A stretch of DNA of 64,000 nt from NCBI RefSeq assembly GCF_003254395.2, contig NC_037646.1:4604381-4668380 (forward strand). The letters are read 5' to 3'. Source of the DNA: Apis mellifera (Eukaryota > Arthropoda > Insecta > Hymenoptera > Apidae). The notes under the pieces are model-generated. The model did no database searches and had not been told where the DNA came from. It was given only the letters and a program-made list of their open reading frames with translations. This document shows, piece by piece, positions 1 through 11,299 of this stretch; position 1 is the stretch's first letter; each line of letters starts with the position of its first letter. The position numbers and the translations under genes are program-made.

Positions 1-2080
1 TGTTTTTTTCTAGATGTTCCTCATTTAAAACGTGCCACTTGTGATTAACATTAAAAGGAGAAAATTATCACAACATCGATGTACTCGTAAATGTGAATAT
101 CTTATTAATGTCAATCCTTTTCCATGAATTTATATTAAAACGTTTCACGGTGGTCTCGTTATTTTATATCGAAATATTTTATATCAAATATATGTCAAAA
201 ATGTAATTTTTATTTTTTCACTTTATTTTTCATCATTTATCAAAAAATGAATACAATCAAGCATAAAATATATAATTGATCCATAGAAAATTATCAGGAA
301 ATTATACAATTATAATTATAAATATCTTTATTATTTTTTTTCAGATATTTTAAAAATTTTATTTTTATTTTATTATCATGCCTGGTCCTCTATCCCTCTA
401 ATCAAATATTATCTCACTCGAATTTGACGCTTTACAATTTCTTTCCCTCTTATTTCATTATCGGACTACGCGTCCCGAATAACGAGATGTCTACGATTAA
501 CCTTATTTTAAGAATGATTGCTGCCGGATAATAGGCTCGATAATCTCATCGGGCTTTCGATCTTGAGTGTGGTGCGCGTACAAACAAGATACAATCGAGT
601 TTACTCTGCACGATCCCCTGGCGCATTTCTATCTAGAGACAGCAATACCCCCGGTGTGATATAGTCTGATCGAAATGTACTTTCTTCCCTGGTACGATTA
701 ATTGTTTGCTTATTTTGTCCCTCGATCGAAAAATTAAGGGTAATAAATCAACGAATCGTTGTATGGAATCGCATTAACGGTATATATCGCATGACAGTTA
801 ATACCAAATGGGATAAATGTTTCTTTATTTTCTTTTTATTTCGCGTATTCATTTCATTTAATTCGATATAGGTACTAGTTCAATTTTTTTTTTCTGTGCA
901 ACGAGTTGAATTTTGAAACAACGAATTTGTTTAAATTTACACCGTTTAATGGAAAATTTTGTACGTGAATAATTTAACGAAAATAAATTCTTTGGGATTA
1001 TTTAGAAATATAATTTAAAAAAAGGAAAATTTCTATTTTTACTGAAAAATTAATTATTGATTCGTTTTTTAAGAAGGAAGGATAGGGAATTTAATATTAA
1101 TTATTTGCAGTAATTCAATTTAATTGCAATCTTTCTCTTCTAATTACTTTGCCATCGTTATGGTTTTAGAAAGTGAATGTGACGTATACGAGCTGTCAGT
1201 CAACGTGCGCACCTCATATTAAACCACGAGAATTCATGTAAAGGGTTAAGCTGCCACAATATTAGGTTTTATGAAAGGAAATCTTGAAACGAAAACGTGT
1301 TATATTGAATTATCTTAAACTGTTTATAATTAAATTATTGTATTTTTTTCTGTACTAAATTATAGATGTATTCGTTTAAATTTTTATCGTTCGAATGAAA
1401 GTATCTTCTTATTTACATCGTTTTATTAGACCATATATTCATACGTTTCATATTTTCACATATCAAAGGATATATTCGCCTCCACAAAATTATTAATTCG
1501 AGAGGCTACTATATTAAGGTATTAAAGCCAGAATTCTCTGTTATTTGAGCAACTACGGTTGGTACTCTATTTTATTGAAATTGACGTATTTACCGTTATT
1601 AAAATGAAGTAAATACTGCTTATTCAAATTATCGCATCACTTGTCATCAAATTTTCTCATCTTATAGTTTACATTTTAAATATATATTTGCAATTATTTT
1701 ACAAATTGCATTTGAACGTCTATTTAAATACAAATTTATCCATTACTTAATTACATTACAAGTTGTTGTTGAACTTTACTGCTTTAGATTAGAATACTTT
1801 TAAATATTCTCTCAAGAATTTTTTTCATTTTAATTTTAAAATAGTATACCAATTTTAATTCTCAATTTTAATTCTTACCCAACAAAAGTAATATTTTCAC
1901 TTTTGAAACGAAACTTTCTTTCACTCAAATTCCTATTATTTCTCATTTTTACTACCCGCGCTAAGAAAGATTTTTGAGGCAAATTCTAGATAGAAGACGC
2001 ACAACTTCCCCTCGAGATCCGTATAATTCACGTATCGTGTGCACTCCTTAAATCACGCACTCCTCTCCACTCCTCGTTCG
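1..2080. other. AT-rich noncoding stretch
   Basis: This stretch is mostly AT-rich sequence with short poly(T) and poly(A) runs and no convincing reading frame. A more complex block with CGA/TCG words lies at about 380-720 and a smaller one at about 1180-1250. I see no splice-flanked exon in either. It is most simply intron or intergenic DNA upstream of the exon candidates at 2268. Confidence 0.7.
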
Positions 2081-2267
2081 GCCTGCTGAATTCTCGGGAT
2101 CCGAGCTTACAATCGGACTTTTCGCTTCGGGGACGCGGCGCTTTTTTCCGCCGCGGCGAGATTTAAATCTTTGGATTAAAAGGGAACGGCAAGAAATGTA
2201 TGGAGATGTTCCTTCTGGCACGAGCTACCATCTCTACACCTGCTTATCCATTTGACTTGGTTTGCAG

Positions 2268-2350
2268 CCGGTCCATGATGGAATTTGTTTTCCGGAGGGA
2301 GCTAAATCGTGTGCAGATTCCGCCGGCCTGTGTTACGACCTGAAACAAAT
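2268..2350 (+). CDS. candidate internal exon, cysteine-bearing, unknown protein
   Basis: I do not recognise the protein. A pyrimidine-rich tract ending TTTGCAG precedes 2268, and a good donor (AAT then GTAAGC) follows 2350. Between them one frame is open for 27 codons plus 2 nt. It starts P-V-H-D-G-I-C and ends L-K-Q, with cysteines at codons 7, 15 and 22, which would suit an extracellular domain. The other two frames close. The two leftover bases (AT) can join the first base of the candidate exon at 3080 to make ATG (Met), and the frame stays open there. Upstream exons are not visible, so they would lie left of the window. A chance open segment in a CpG-rich block is the main alternative. 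Confidence 0.38.
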
Positions 2351-2390
2351 GTAAGCCATTGGATTACCGAAAAGCGGCGGTCGGACGAGG

Positions 2391-2409
2391 CACGAGGTGT
2401 TGCCTCGTG
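2391..2409. other. 7-bp perfect hairpin
   Basis: CACGAGG and CCTCGTG are separated by a 5-base loop, 40 bp after the donor at 2351. If the exon is real, this would sit early in the intron and could fold in the pre-mRNA. That role is only inference. Confidence 0.6.
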
Positions 2410-2546
2410 TTGAACCAGCCACTCCTTACCCGTTAACTCCTTCTCCTACACGGATGTACACTTGTCTCAATGATTCCAGAAAAATCTCGCCACCACGTTT
2501 TCAAAGTAACAATCAGCAGAATTTGTTTTTTCAATAATTGATAAAT

Positions 2547-2573
2547 TAACTTGTTAACTTGTTAACTTGTTAC
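2547..2573. repeat. 8-bp tandem repeat (TTAACTTG)3
   Basis: Three perfect copies of TTAACTTG plus a partial fourth. Each junction creates the palindrome GTTAAC. It lies in AT-rich DNA between the two candidate exons at 2268 and 3080. Confidence 0.9.
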
Positions 2574-3079
2574 TTTTGTATTTTTTTTGTAAACAGATTC
2601 AATTTGATAAAATCATATATTTTTTGTAACTTAGTAATTACAATTAACGATTACTTTTTCAATTTTCATTTTATAGAACATCAACAACAAATATATTATA
2701 TCATTGACGTAAAAAAAAAATAGATTTTGTATTTAAGGAATTGAAATTGATTAAACGAAATTAATGTAATTTCATATCTGGAGAATTAGCACGTATAATC
2801 ACGCGTTCGAATTCGTTTATTAAGCCGTTAAAGTCGGGGCGAATCTCCGCTCCGTACAAGGATTTATGCGGGGGAGGAAAGAAGTAGGGCGCTCACAATG
2901 CGATCGTTTGTCACGGAGTGCTGTCGTCGGGGCGGTTTTTATATCCTCGCATTGGCGACGACAACACGCGGCTCAACTCGTGGGAGGGGAGGCAGAGTTA
3001 ACGACGGAAACTTAGTCGATTCCTTGCGCGAAACCTGTGCACTCTGCGAGATATCCCCCGTTTGACTAATACGATACAG

Positions 3080-3162
3080 GGATTCTAAGATTTATGGGAC
3101 GTCTGGTCGCCGGATCATCCGATCGAGCGACCATCTGGATTGGAAAATGGATTTCGCAGAAG
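3080..3162 (+). CDS. candidate internal exon following 2268-2350
   Basis: The segment follows GATACAG, with a branch-like GACTAAT 15 bases upstream, and ends CAGAAG before a GTAACA donor. Entered with the AT left over from the exon at 2350, it reads M-D-S-K-I-Y-G through D-W-K-M-D-F-A-E, open for its full length. It leaves one base for the next exon. A second frame is also open from an ATG at 3094 (23 codons, M-G-R-L-V to S-Q-K), so the block could instead hold a first coding exon. A strong acceptor at 3210 (long poly(T), then TATTCTCAG), after only 48 bp, would continue the first frame for eight codons to a TGA at 3231-3233. Phase agreement supports the pair, but it would occur by chance one time in three. 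Confidence 0.33.
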
Positions 3163-3210
3163 GTAACATTTCTTCTATTTTTTTTTCTTTTTTTTTTTTG
3201 TATTCTCAGC

Positions 3211-3233
3211 ATTAAATTCAATAAATACTTGAT
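3211..3233 (+). CDS. possible short terminal coding segment
   Basis: A very strong acceptor (about 20 T, then TATTCTCAG) opens a segment that would finish the frame of 3080-3162 with A-L-N-S-I-N-T and stop at 3231-3233. AATAAA occurs at 3221-3226, inside it. The implied 48-bp intron is short even for an insect. The poly(T) may be just a simple repeat that mimics an acceptor. Confidence 0.15.
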
Positions 3234-3882
3234 GTTATATTACGGTATTTTAGATATCGTATTTTATATTTTTTGCGTGGCAAATATTTATTTTAGCGAG
3301 ATTAAGTTAGAATTAAGTGGAAGCCAGTAATTGAAGCTTTCACAATATGGGTTTAATTCAGTATTATTTCAATGGCTATTAAAAACACAACGAACCTTTC
3401 TTTTGTTCAATATTCTTAGATATATATATATATACTTTATACAATTATCTATTATATCTGATCAATTCCTGTCATCCTGATCATTGACCTTCTTTTCTCA
3501 CTTATCTTCTTCAAACAAATATTCCTTCAAACCAAATCAAACAATATCCTAAATTCCTCAAACGTTTGAACATCTCATTTTTTTTTACTTCGAATTGGTA
3601 GAAGGAAGGCGGGAGAGGTATCACCCCTTACATTTTCATCTTCTTTCAATCCGTATCGGCCATCACACGTTTCTCAACATTATAAGCACCGGTGGCAGAG
3701 ACAGTTGGGCACACGGGCAAGTTAGGGCAGGCTGGCGCGCGAGGAGGGCCGCCTACAAAACGGTTGTCCGTGTCAAGTACTTATGCGCTTCTTTTTTGCT
3801 AAATACATTTCAATATCCGACGAGGGTGCGAGCAGTCCTTTCGAACGCTTTGTACCATCTTCAACAGCGACAAAGATACACG

Positions 3883-3904
3883 TATATATATATATATATA
3901 TATA
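3883..3904. repeat. (TA)11 microsatellite
   Basis: A perfect TA dinucleotide run of 22 bp lies inside the CpG-rich block. Confidence 0.95.
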
Positions 3905-5004
3905 CACGCGAGACGCGGGGGTGGATGAAGGAAAAGTGGGCGGAAAGGGGTAAAAAGGGCGACAGGAGCTGCAATATTCTTGGCTCGCATTGTACGTGTC
4001 CCATAAGTTGGCAGCCGAGCTCCCTCTCAGCGACAGCTTGACAGAACATACGCTCCTTCCCGCTCGAGAAACGTTCCGTCCTCCTTCCTTTCTAACCCCA
4101 ACTTTCACCTCTTCCTTCCCTCCTCCTCCACGCGAGCTTCCTTTCGTCGAGCCTTCCTTTCGTGCTCGAAAATAAAAGTTTATAAGGTGCCGCCTGTACG
4201 TGTGCACGCGTCTGTGCGTGTATATGAGAAACATATACAAGCTCGCATGTATACATGTATGGAAAACGCGCGGAAAACTCGATATATATATATATATGTA
4301 TCTTCGAAAACGGTTGGGTTGACAAGGAATGATCGTGGAGGAGAGGGATGAAGGGGGAGGGAGTGCACAGAATTGGGTGGATCAGGTTTGCGCAGAATGT
4401 GTGAGAGGGGAAGGAGAAGAGGAGGAGACCACGTGCAGAAATAACGTTCGTGTTTTTGATTTGAGGCACGTAACCGAACCACATTGAAATCAGATAGGGG
4501 CGCGAGAGAGGACGCTAAACTGGCTCCGGGGGTGGCTACGGCAAGCTTACTACGAAGGGAATACCTAAACCGGTCGCGGGGCTGGAAGGGGGGAGGCGTT
4601 AGACGGCCAGACACCGAACTGTGCGCGGAGGTGTGGGCGGAGAAGAAGGTGCGAGCGAAGACAGGCATGCGAAGGACGGGGAGAGGGTGGGTTAGACGGT
4701 TCTCACAACGGGTGAAACGTGCCACTTTCCACGGATTTTTCGAATAAATCGGCGGCGCGCGGAGTCCTCCTCCGCTATAACCGGGACTCTCACCGCTTTG
4801 ACTCTCCCTCTCTTCCCCTTCCTCTCCTTTGGATTCGTGTTCCGTAATCCGGATGGGCCTGGCTCTCTGGGAAGCGAATGGAGTTTGGAGCAGTGAGAAT
4901 CGCGGTGAGAATCGCGTATCCCGTGAATCAAACTGTTCCTTCGACAGATTATTTTGTATTCGTTCATCGAGTTCTTTTTTCCCTTTCTTCTCCTCTGCTT
5001 CCTT

Positions 5005-5026
5005 CCTCCTCCTCCTCCTCCTCCTC
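5005..5026. repeat. (CCT)7 microsatellite
   Basis: A perfect CCT trinucleotide run is embedded in a longer pyrimidine tract (about 4976-5040). Confidence 0.9.
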
Positions 5027-5503
5027 TTCTTTTTCTTCGTTTTGTTCGGAGAGGGGAGGGAAGGTTTCGAGGGATTGGTACTTCGACGATAACGTTTCAG
5101 TTCCGAGAAAGATTCTTCCCTTCTCCTCGGTGGATATCCACTCACCGAGGAAGAAATTGCTTCTCGGAATTTTCGCGCGTTTACGGGATCTTTTTAAATG
5201 GTAATAAAAATTGTTCGCGAATTCCTCGAAGCTCTACTTGGAATCTGTATTCGATGCTCGATTCAGTGAGTTATCCTATTTTTCTTTTCTCATTTTAATA
5301 CCAGTCATTTCTAAAGATCATCCATAAATTTCGTAATAATTTTTCATGATTTAAAAATTGATCTTTATATACATATCTGAAATGTTTTTTAATATCTTCA
5401 AAAAATCGGGCGAACAAGATCATAATTCCGTTTAACAACAAAGTCGGAAAGGTAGACAGAGAATCTCTAGCTAGCGAAATTCGTAGAGGGGGCAATACCT
5501 TAC

Positions 5504-5636
5504 CTTTCTTTCCGGGTCCGTTTCTCTCGCTCCGCTTCAACACCTTTTCCCCCATGTTCAATTCCGCCTCTTTTCTTCCCCTTCCCTTCGAACGCGCTTT
5601 GCGCCATATTTCAAACGTCATATTAGCAAGGACCAT
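5504..5636 (-). CDS. candidate first coding exon, basic N terminus, unknown protein
   Basis: On the minus strand an ATG at 5636 opens a frame of 44 codons plus 1 nt. It starts M-V-L-A-N-M-T-F-E-I-W and ends P-G-K-K. It stops at a strong donor, AAAG then GTAAGG (complement of 5498-5503). The product would be strongly basic and not secreted. The CpG-rich block just to its right (5640-5880) could be its promoter. No downstream exon was identified, and read-through past the donor also stays open, so the frame may be compositional. Confidence 0.22.
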
Positions 5637-5639
5637 GCG

Positions 5640-5890
5640 TCTTCCACGGGTAAAATGTCTATGCTAGCGGCAGGCTTGCCGCCACTACATCACACTGGCT
5701 GGCCTCCCCCTCGGCGTATCGTGTCACCTTGCCAGCTCGCCACCAATTACACATTAATGCGACGTCGCGTTATCCGGAGACGATGTGCGAAACGGAAGGG
5801 GATAGGAGGGAGGAGAGGATCTCCAGAGACGATCTCCTCCCCCTCCCCCCTCCTACGATCTATATTAGTCAATTAACCTACTTTCGCCGG
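5640..5890. other. CpG-rich promoter-like block
   Basis: A compact CpG-rich segment with open frames on both strands, including one from ATG at 5655 on the plus strand. It could serve as promoter for the minus-strand candidate at 5636. No TATA box or initiator is clear. Confidence 0.3.
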
Positions 5891-6900
5891 CGTCGGAACG
5901 ATTCGATCAGGGTGGAAAGATAACACAACGTTTCCTATGATTCCACCCTCATCTCCGATCCGTGCAACCATCGGACGCCACGAGTTTCATTAGAAACGAT
6001 ATCTTGGCCCGTGGAAAATCTGTACGTGTCGCGTCGGTGAACCGTCGGATCGGTAAATTCCTTCCAATGTATTTTGCACGAGGGGAGGATATGTATTAAC
6101 CCTTCCCGGATTGGATGCAAGAGATATAGGCGTTTGAAGAAATTTTTGTTCGTAGGCTTGCTTGAAACTATTCTTTTTTTTTTTTTTTTTTAAGAAAAAT
6201 GTATTTTTATTTATTTAAGATGGAAGTTTGAAACGAAGGATGATATTCGAAACTTGAATAATTTTATATTCGGTTGTCTGGATCTTAATAGAATCGATTT
6301 TAGATACTTTATATGGAACGAAGCTTAAATCGTGATTCGTAATTCATAAGGGAAAGGGATTGCTCTCCTTTTTTTCCTCCTCGATACGCGAAGCAAATGT
6401 TGCGATTTACGTTTTACAATTTTTCTCGGGAAAGTAAAAGAATACGAAGATAAAGGAATGAAGATGAAGACGGATAAACAGCAAAGTGACAAGAAACTTC
6501 CTTTCTTACGTAGTGAATTTGCAGTTGGTTGAACGGTTTGAAAAATATCGCTTTGTCCCGTGGAATAGAAATATCGTTCTTCGCGGAAGAAGACTGGAAT
6601 GAAGTTCATGGAATGATATAACAAAATGTCGTCAGAATCAAAATTAACTATGAAAGTTTTGTTTCATTTACTAAATCTCGCTTTGTGACAAATTCGAGAT
6701 AAGTCGATATAATTCTTTCCCGTCGGCTCAGCAAAGATAATACAGAAGGAATAAAAGACAGGATTCTTGAAAACAGGATTTTAAAAATCGATCGACGAAT
6801 CATTTCGTTTCAACAAATTATACGATAAATAAACAACATATCTATTTACCGATCTACCGATAATACTCTTTTGTCATCAATTTATAAACTTTTTTTAAAG
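5890..6900. other. mixed-composition noncoding stretch
   Basis: Moderately complex sequence to about 6120, then AT-rich DNA with a poly(T) run at 6174-6191. I see no splice-flanked frame or RNA gene here. Confidence 0.6.
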
Positions 6901-6947
6901 TTATCTTTTTACAAAATCGATGACGTGGAAAAATCTGATATCCTGCA

Positions 6948-7191
6948 ATGAAAGAAGAGAGAAGCGCAGGGGGGCCATTTTATTCTGCACCCATTCTACT
7001 GAACTCAGTAGAAATAGGCTTTGCTTTAGACGACGGATGGAGGTTAAACGTATTACGTGTATTTGTAGAAAAGTTAGGTCACTGCTTCCAAGAATTATTT
7101 CCCAATATGAATTCTCCCTTCTATTACACAAACTACCCTTATACTTGTTTCCCAAAATATCCATCGTATAATCGCCACTCTAACGATCATT
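6948..7191 (+). CDS. candidate exon ending at a consensus donor, unknown protein
   Basis: From ATG at 6948 (context GCAATGA) the frame runs 81 codons plus 1 nt to a perfect GTAAGT donor at 7192-7197. The product starts M-K-E-E-R-S-A-G-G-P-F-Y. Its C-terminal part is rich in tyrosine, proline and asparagine (F-Y-Y-T-N-Y-P-Y-T-C-F-P). No signal peptide or family is recognised. The leftover base gives phase 1, which fits the acceptor at 14933. A second plus frame and a minus frame are open over the same 250 bp, so composition alone may explain it. Confidence 0.25.
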
Positions 7192-7568
7192 GTAAGTAAA
7201 AAAAAATCTTCTAAATCAAAGTATCCCGTACGCGAAATTCTTCATGATTGTTCCCAAATCAATCGAAACTTTCAATAAACTCTTCATACATCAACGTACT
7301 CGAGTCGTTGCGGTCTATTCAGTGTCCATGATCGAGGAGGTAATTAACGTCAATCCACGTAACACCTCTCCCATTCCCCCGCCAAAGGGGTTAATCGAAA
7401 CGATCCCTTCGAGGCAAGGGAGGGCTTTCCAACCCTCGAACGAAAACCCACTTTATCCGCGTTCACCTTTGATCGCGGGCGAGAGAGGAAAGAATATCGC
7501 TGTTTATACATCCCTCCCCCTCTCGTCGGGCCTGTCATTACGAGACATTAATATTATCGCGCGTGTAA

Positions 7569-7627
7569 ACGTGATACATACGTGTAGTCGGCCGGGTACG
7601 TGTCAGTTACGTGTGTACCACGCACGT
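7569..7627. promoter_or_regulatory. cluster of five ACGTG motifs
   Basis: ACGTG starts at 7569, 7580, 7598 and 7609, and its complement CACGT at 7623. The last two lie in a 7-bp stem around TACCA. ACGTG is the core bound by bHLH-PAS factors and lies within E-box and CRE-type sites. Occupancy cannot be judged from sequence. Confidence 0.35.
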
Positions 7628-7653
7628 CACGAGCATCCAGGTGGAAACCAGGA

Positions 7654-7686
7654 GGGTGTCCGCGGGAGGGGGAGGGTGTATAGGGG
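7654..7686 (+). other. G-run array, possible G-quadruplex
   Basis: Five runs of at least three G (7654, 7664, 7668, 7674, 7683) lie within 33 bp, with loops of 1-7 bases. Confidence 0.5.
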
Positions 7687-7935
7687 AAAACTCTTCTCGC
7701 AGTAAATATTGTAACATCTGGCGCGACTCATACGAGTTCCGAGTCACGCCTCCCAGCCTCCTTCTACATTTCACACGTTTCACTTCTTAGATACTTCGTT
7801 GAAATACTGTCGAGGATCCACTGGGCTGCTTGCCGCTTCTTGGTGTGCACGGTCGATGGGGTGAAAGAAAGGGGAGGAGGGTGGGTGGGGATGCTTGTGT
7901 TTGTTCCGGTAGCTTCTTGGATTTGCACGAACGAC

Positions 7936-7960
7936 CCTCTCCTCTCCTCTCCTCTCCTCT
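7936..7960. repeat. (CCTCT)5 tandem repeat
   Basis: Five perfect copies of CCTCT make a 25-bp homopyrimidine tract with mirror symmetry. Confidence 0.95.
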
Positions 7961-8559
7961 GCCTCCCCCCTTCACTAATCTCTACACGTGTGTCTGTGAT
8001 CTTGGGATCACGTACGTGTGCGGACGATGCACGTTCCTTGCACCGGAGTTGCACAGCCGGGGGGGATGTTTGGGGTTTCAGAAAGACGGATCGTTATGTT
8101 AGTTTCGGATTACGGTATAAGATAAAAGGGCTTTCTCATTCTCGTCACGAGGAGAGGGAAGGAAAGAGAGAAAGAGCGAGGAGGACTCGGAGAGAAGGAA
8201 AATACGATCTGTCTTCTGGTGTAATTTTTAATGCCCTCGATCAATTTATAGTGGGATAGTGGGATTTTTTTTATTTTTCTTTCTCTCTTTTTTTCTTTTT
8301 TGGGGGGAGGAAAGGGAGGTGAAACAATTTATTCCACGCGCGCTGAGTTATCGATTCGATCGCGAGGCGCTCGAACGCACGTGGACGCCTATTTTCATCG
8401 CCGCCAATTATTGGTCCGCCCAAAAATTCTTAACCGTTTCCGCCGGTGTAACCTCGATTGGCGGATTGTATGCTTTTTTCTTTCTTTTTTTTTTTTGGTC
8501 ACAGTTTGTACGAAACGTGCTTTATTGCGAAGAATTGCGATTGATTTGATAAAGGAAAA

Positions 8560-10100
8560 CTATTATATTTTCAGTATTTCTCACATATGTTATTAATTTG
8601 CACAATTTTTATGCAAAAATAAGAATAATGAATTTCCTTTCCTTTTACTTGGATCAAATGTTCGAATCTCTTGATTTAATAAATAAGAATCGTATATTGT
8701 TATTGTAAATATTATAATCGAGCTCGAGTATAATAATTTGCGTTATTTTCGGACGAGGCGAGCGACGAATTTCGAGCGAGAAAATACATCTCGATACGTG
8801 GAATATTTTTCTATTTTCTGTTTGACAGCCGGCGGAGGTGGGATGCTGATAGCATGACCAAAGGCAAAGGGTAATTTACGTTTGCGTATTATTTCGGCAT
8901 CGACGCTTCGAACGAATGAAATCTAGCCTCTCACCTCTCGGCGTCACGTCCAACCGTATCGAATGTTTGAATTTAATCTATCAATGAACGTATCCTTAAA
9001 ACCAAGTTAAATATAGACAATTGGATACGCGGAATGGTATGTATGAGTTAAAACTAGCTAAGCAAATTAAGAGATGTACAGTTTTATCGTAATAATCGTC
9101 GATTCTACGATCGAATTTAACAAAATCTAATTTTTATTCGTGTAATTTGAATGAAAAATTTTGAAATCAACAATTTATTGTAAACTTACTTGTATAAATA
9201 AATAGGAAAGAATAAATAGGAAAATAATAAGAATACGCGGAAAACTATATAAATAGCTGTATTATATAGAAATTTTTCCAGATACAAGAATTAAATATAC
9301 AAAGTGGTCTGCATGAATATGTAAGTCTCTACATATTCATCTCAACAGCTTCGTCAAACGCTACACAGTGTGCCAAACAGCCGTTACCGCCACAGAAACT
9401 CCAACTTTCTGTCCAAAGGATCGACGTTTTTCAGTTGTGGATTACGCGTTGAAAAAAAAAAAAAAAGAAAGAAAAAAAAATCACAGAGATTTAGCGAGAA
9501 AAAATTCGTCGACGAGTTGGATCGTCAAATTGATAGAATCAGCCGTCCACGAGTGATTTTTTCATGCTGATGGATCGGTTCTTTTTCATCCCTGCAAAAT
9601 ATGAACGATTAAAAAAGTGGAATGTTCTGTACACATCTCTCTATTTATGAATCCTGTCGTCTGCTTCTTTTGGTCAATAAGCAGAAAGCTCGAGACCGAT
9701 ATCGACACGTCGCCACTCATTGCAGACGAATTTTTCTTCTTCGATCCATGAAATGATCGATACTTGATCCTAATCAACATCAAAATCGAAGAAAAACTAT
9801 CCAGAATATGAGCATATTCAATAGAAATTTTACATCAGAAGTTTTACAATCAATCGATCCTCTATTATTCCTCTATTGATAATTGATCAAGTATAAATCC
9901 TAGTAAATGATTTATCTCGTTAATTCTATATTTCCAATGACAAGCTTTCATTGTACAACTATACACATTCACTGTATCATTTATTGGAATGACACGTATC
10001 ACGATTTCAGGGAGAACGAGTCTCTATTTCCCAATCCTTAATAAGGATATCACATTAAACATTGAAATTGGAAGCTCGAAAGTTTATATTTTGAGTAGCT
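8560..10100. other. AT-rich noncoding stretch
   Basis: AT-rich DNA with one more complex patch at about 8740-8970. An A-rich run lies at 9452-9480. Short open segments follow acceptor-like sites near 9590 (minus) and 10012 (plus), but they close within about 20 codons and are not called. Confidence 0.6.
9452..9480. repeat. poly(A)-rich tract
   Basis: Twenty-nine bases of A interrupted by two single G residues. Confidence 0.9.
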
Positions 10101-10700
10101 ATCGGCACTGTTCCGGGAAATGAACAGCCAAAACTACCAAGTTATTAGCCCACCAACCATTGAATGGCGACAATTCTGAATCGTTCATCCGTTCGTTTTC
10201 AGGTTCCTGTTTACAATGAGTAGGACACACCGCGTGAAAGTTCGTGACAACGCTTTTTTTCCCGCGCTCACGTTCCGTTGACAAAGCTCCACGCGCCCCC
10301 GTGGAAATTTATATTTACCCCGTGTTGACCGATGTTCCGCGCGAAGGGGCACGCGTTGTTTGCGTAAACGCAATTGGAATCTGCAGATGCGAACCACCTG
10401 CTCGAGAAACGAGAAAGATGATTATAAATCTGCCTCCTTGTTTGTTTTCGAACGTGTAAACAGAGGCGATGAAACGCGAACCCGCTCGATAGACACGCGT
10501 GCCTCTACACTCGTTTATTATTATTCCAGATCCAACGCGAGTTTGCTTGTTAGATAGAAATTTTGCGAGCTGGATAATATCGTGTCCAGGGGATGAATAA
10601 CCGCGGGAAACTAATGTATATTCCTGTATATTCCTCCTTTCCTTCGAAATTTTATTATTTAACGATGAATCGATGTATTCGTCGGCCATCTTTCAAGATT
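10100..10700. other. complex CpG-rich block
   Basis: Several overlapping frames are open on both strands. On the plus strand an acceptor-like CGTTTTCAG at 10201 is followed by a frame of about 26 codons, and another acceptor-like CTGCAG lies at 10386. No donor-acceptor pairing is consistent. The block has the texture of conserved noncoding DNA. Confidence 0.45.
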
Positions 10701-10884
10701 CGACTCGATTTTAAATTCTTACAAAGTTCAAGTTTTGAGGATATATTCAATCAGCTTTAAGATACGTTTATCTTGGATAATTTCGATCAATTAATTTGTA
10801 TAAAGTTATTGAATTATTATGAAATAATAGAAAATCATAATTAAAATTGATCGAGTCAATGGATAAGGTAAGGAATAAGCGAAG

Positions 10885-11110
10885 GAAAGTAGATTAAGGC
10901 GGTCGTGGTCAGTGAAATATGACAGCTGAGGTCAGACAGAATAATGCGAGAGTAGTTTAAGTGGAATGAGACAGTTGTTGGACAAGTAGAATAGTAATGG
11001 GTAATAGGATAGTGACATATACATTCTGGAAGTTAGACAAATAGATTAAAACAGTCGTGGTCAGACAAGTGGAATAGAAAAGTTACGGATATGTTAGTTG
11101 TAATTATATG
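10885..11110. repeat. decayed GA/GT-rich minisatellite
   Basis: Diverged copies of a unit containing GGTCAGACA, AAGTGGAAT and GACAGTTGT recur at irregular spacing of about 30-50 bp. The plus strand is strikingly poor in C. Individual copies are too degenerate for an exact period by eye. Confidence 0.45.
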
Positions 11111-11299
11111 GACAAGAAATATAAACCAACTGCAATCAGATATAATATATCATTGATATATGCATAAATTCTTAATTTTATAAAATTATGAAATACAGTA
11201 TTAAATCATAATCGATAGAATTTTAATAAAGAAAATTTACTTTTGCTAAAGGCATGCTCTTTCTTCTATTGGCGAGCGAAAATTGAATTTTAATTAATT

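Larger units (their letters stand above)
3600..5300. other. CpG-rich, purine/pyrimidine-skewed block
   Basis: GC content rises sharply, with many CG words and alternating CT-rich and GA-rich runs. Several frames stay open for 60-320 codons on both strands. The longest minus frame (5145 back to 4180) begins at GTG and is built from K/R and S/P runs coded by low-complexity DNA, so I do not call it a gene. The block is best read as promoter or CpG-rich regulatory DNA. It contains (TA)11 at 3883, (AT)8 at 4282 and (CCT)7 at 5005. Confidence 0.6.
7200..8560. other. CpG-rich regulatory-like block
   Basis: The block holds an ACGTG cluster, a G-run array, (CCTCT)5 and long purine or pyrimidine strands. 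Open frames of 60-150 codons occur on both strands but none is splice-supported. I read it as promoter or enhancer DNA. Confidence 0.5.

Noticed and set aside
4180..5145. Minus-strand open frame of 321 codons
   Set aside because: It begins at GTG, not ATG, and consists of K/R, S/P and R-rich low-complexity stretches from purine/pyrimidine-skewed DNA. Other frames are open in the same block.
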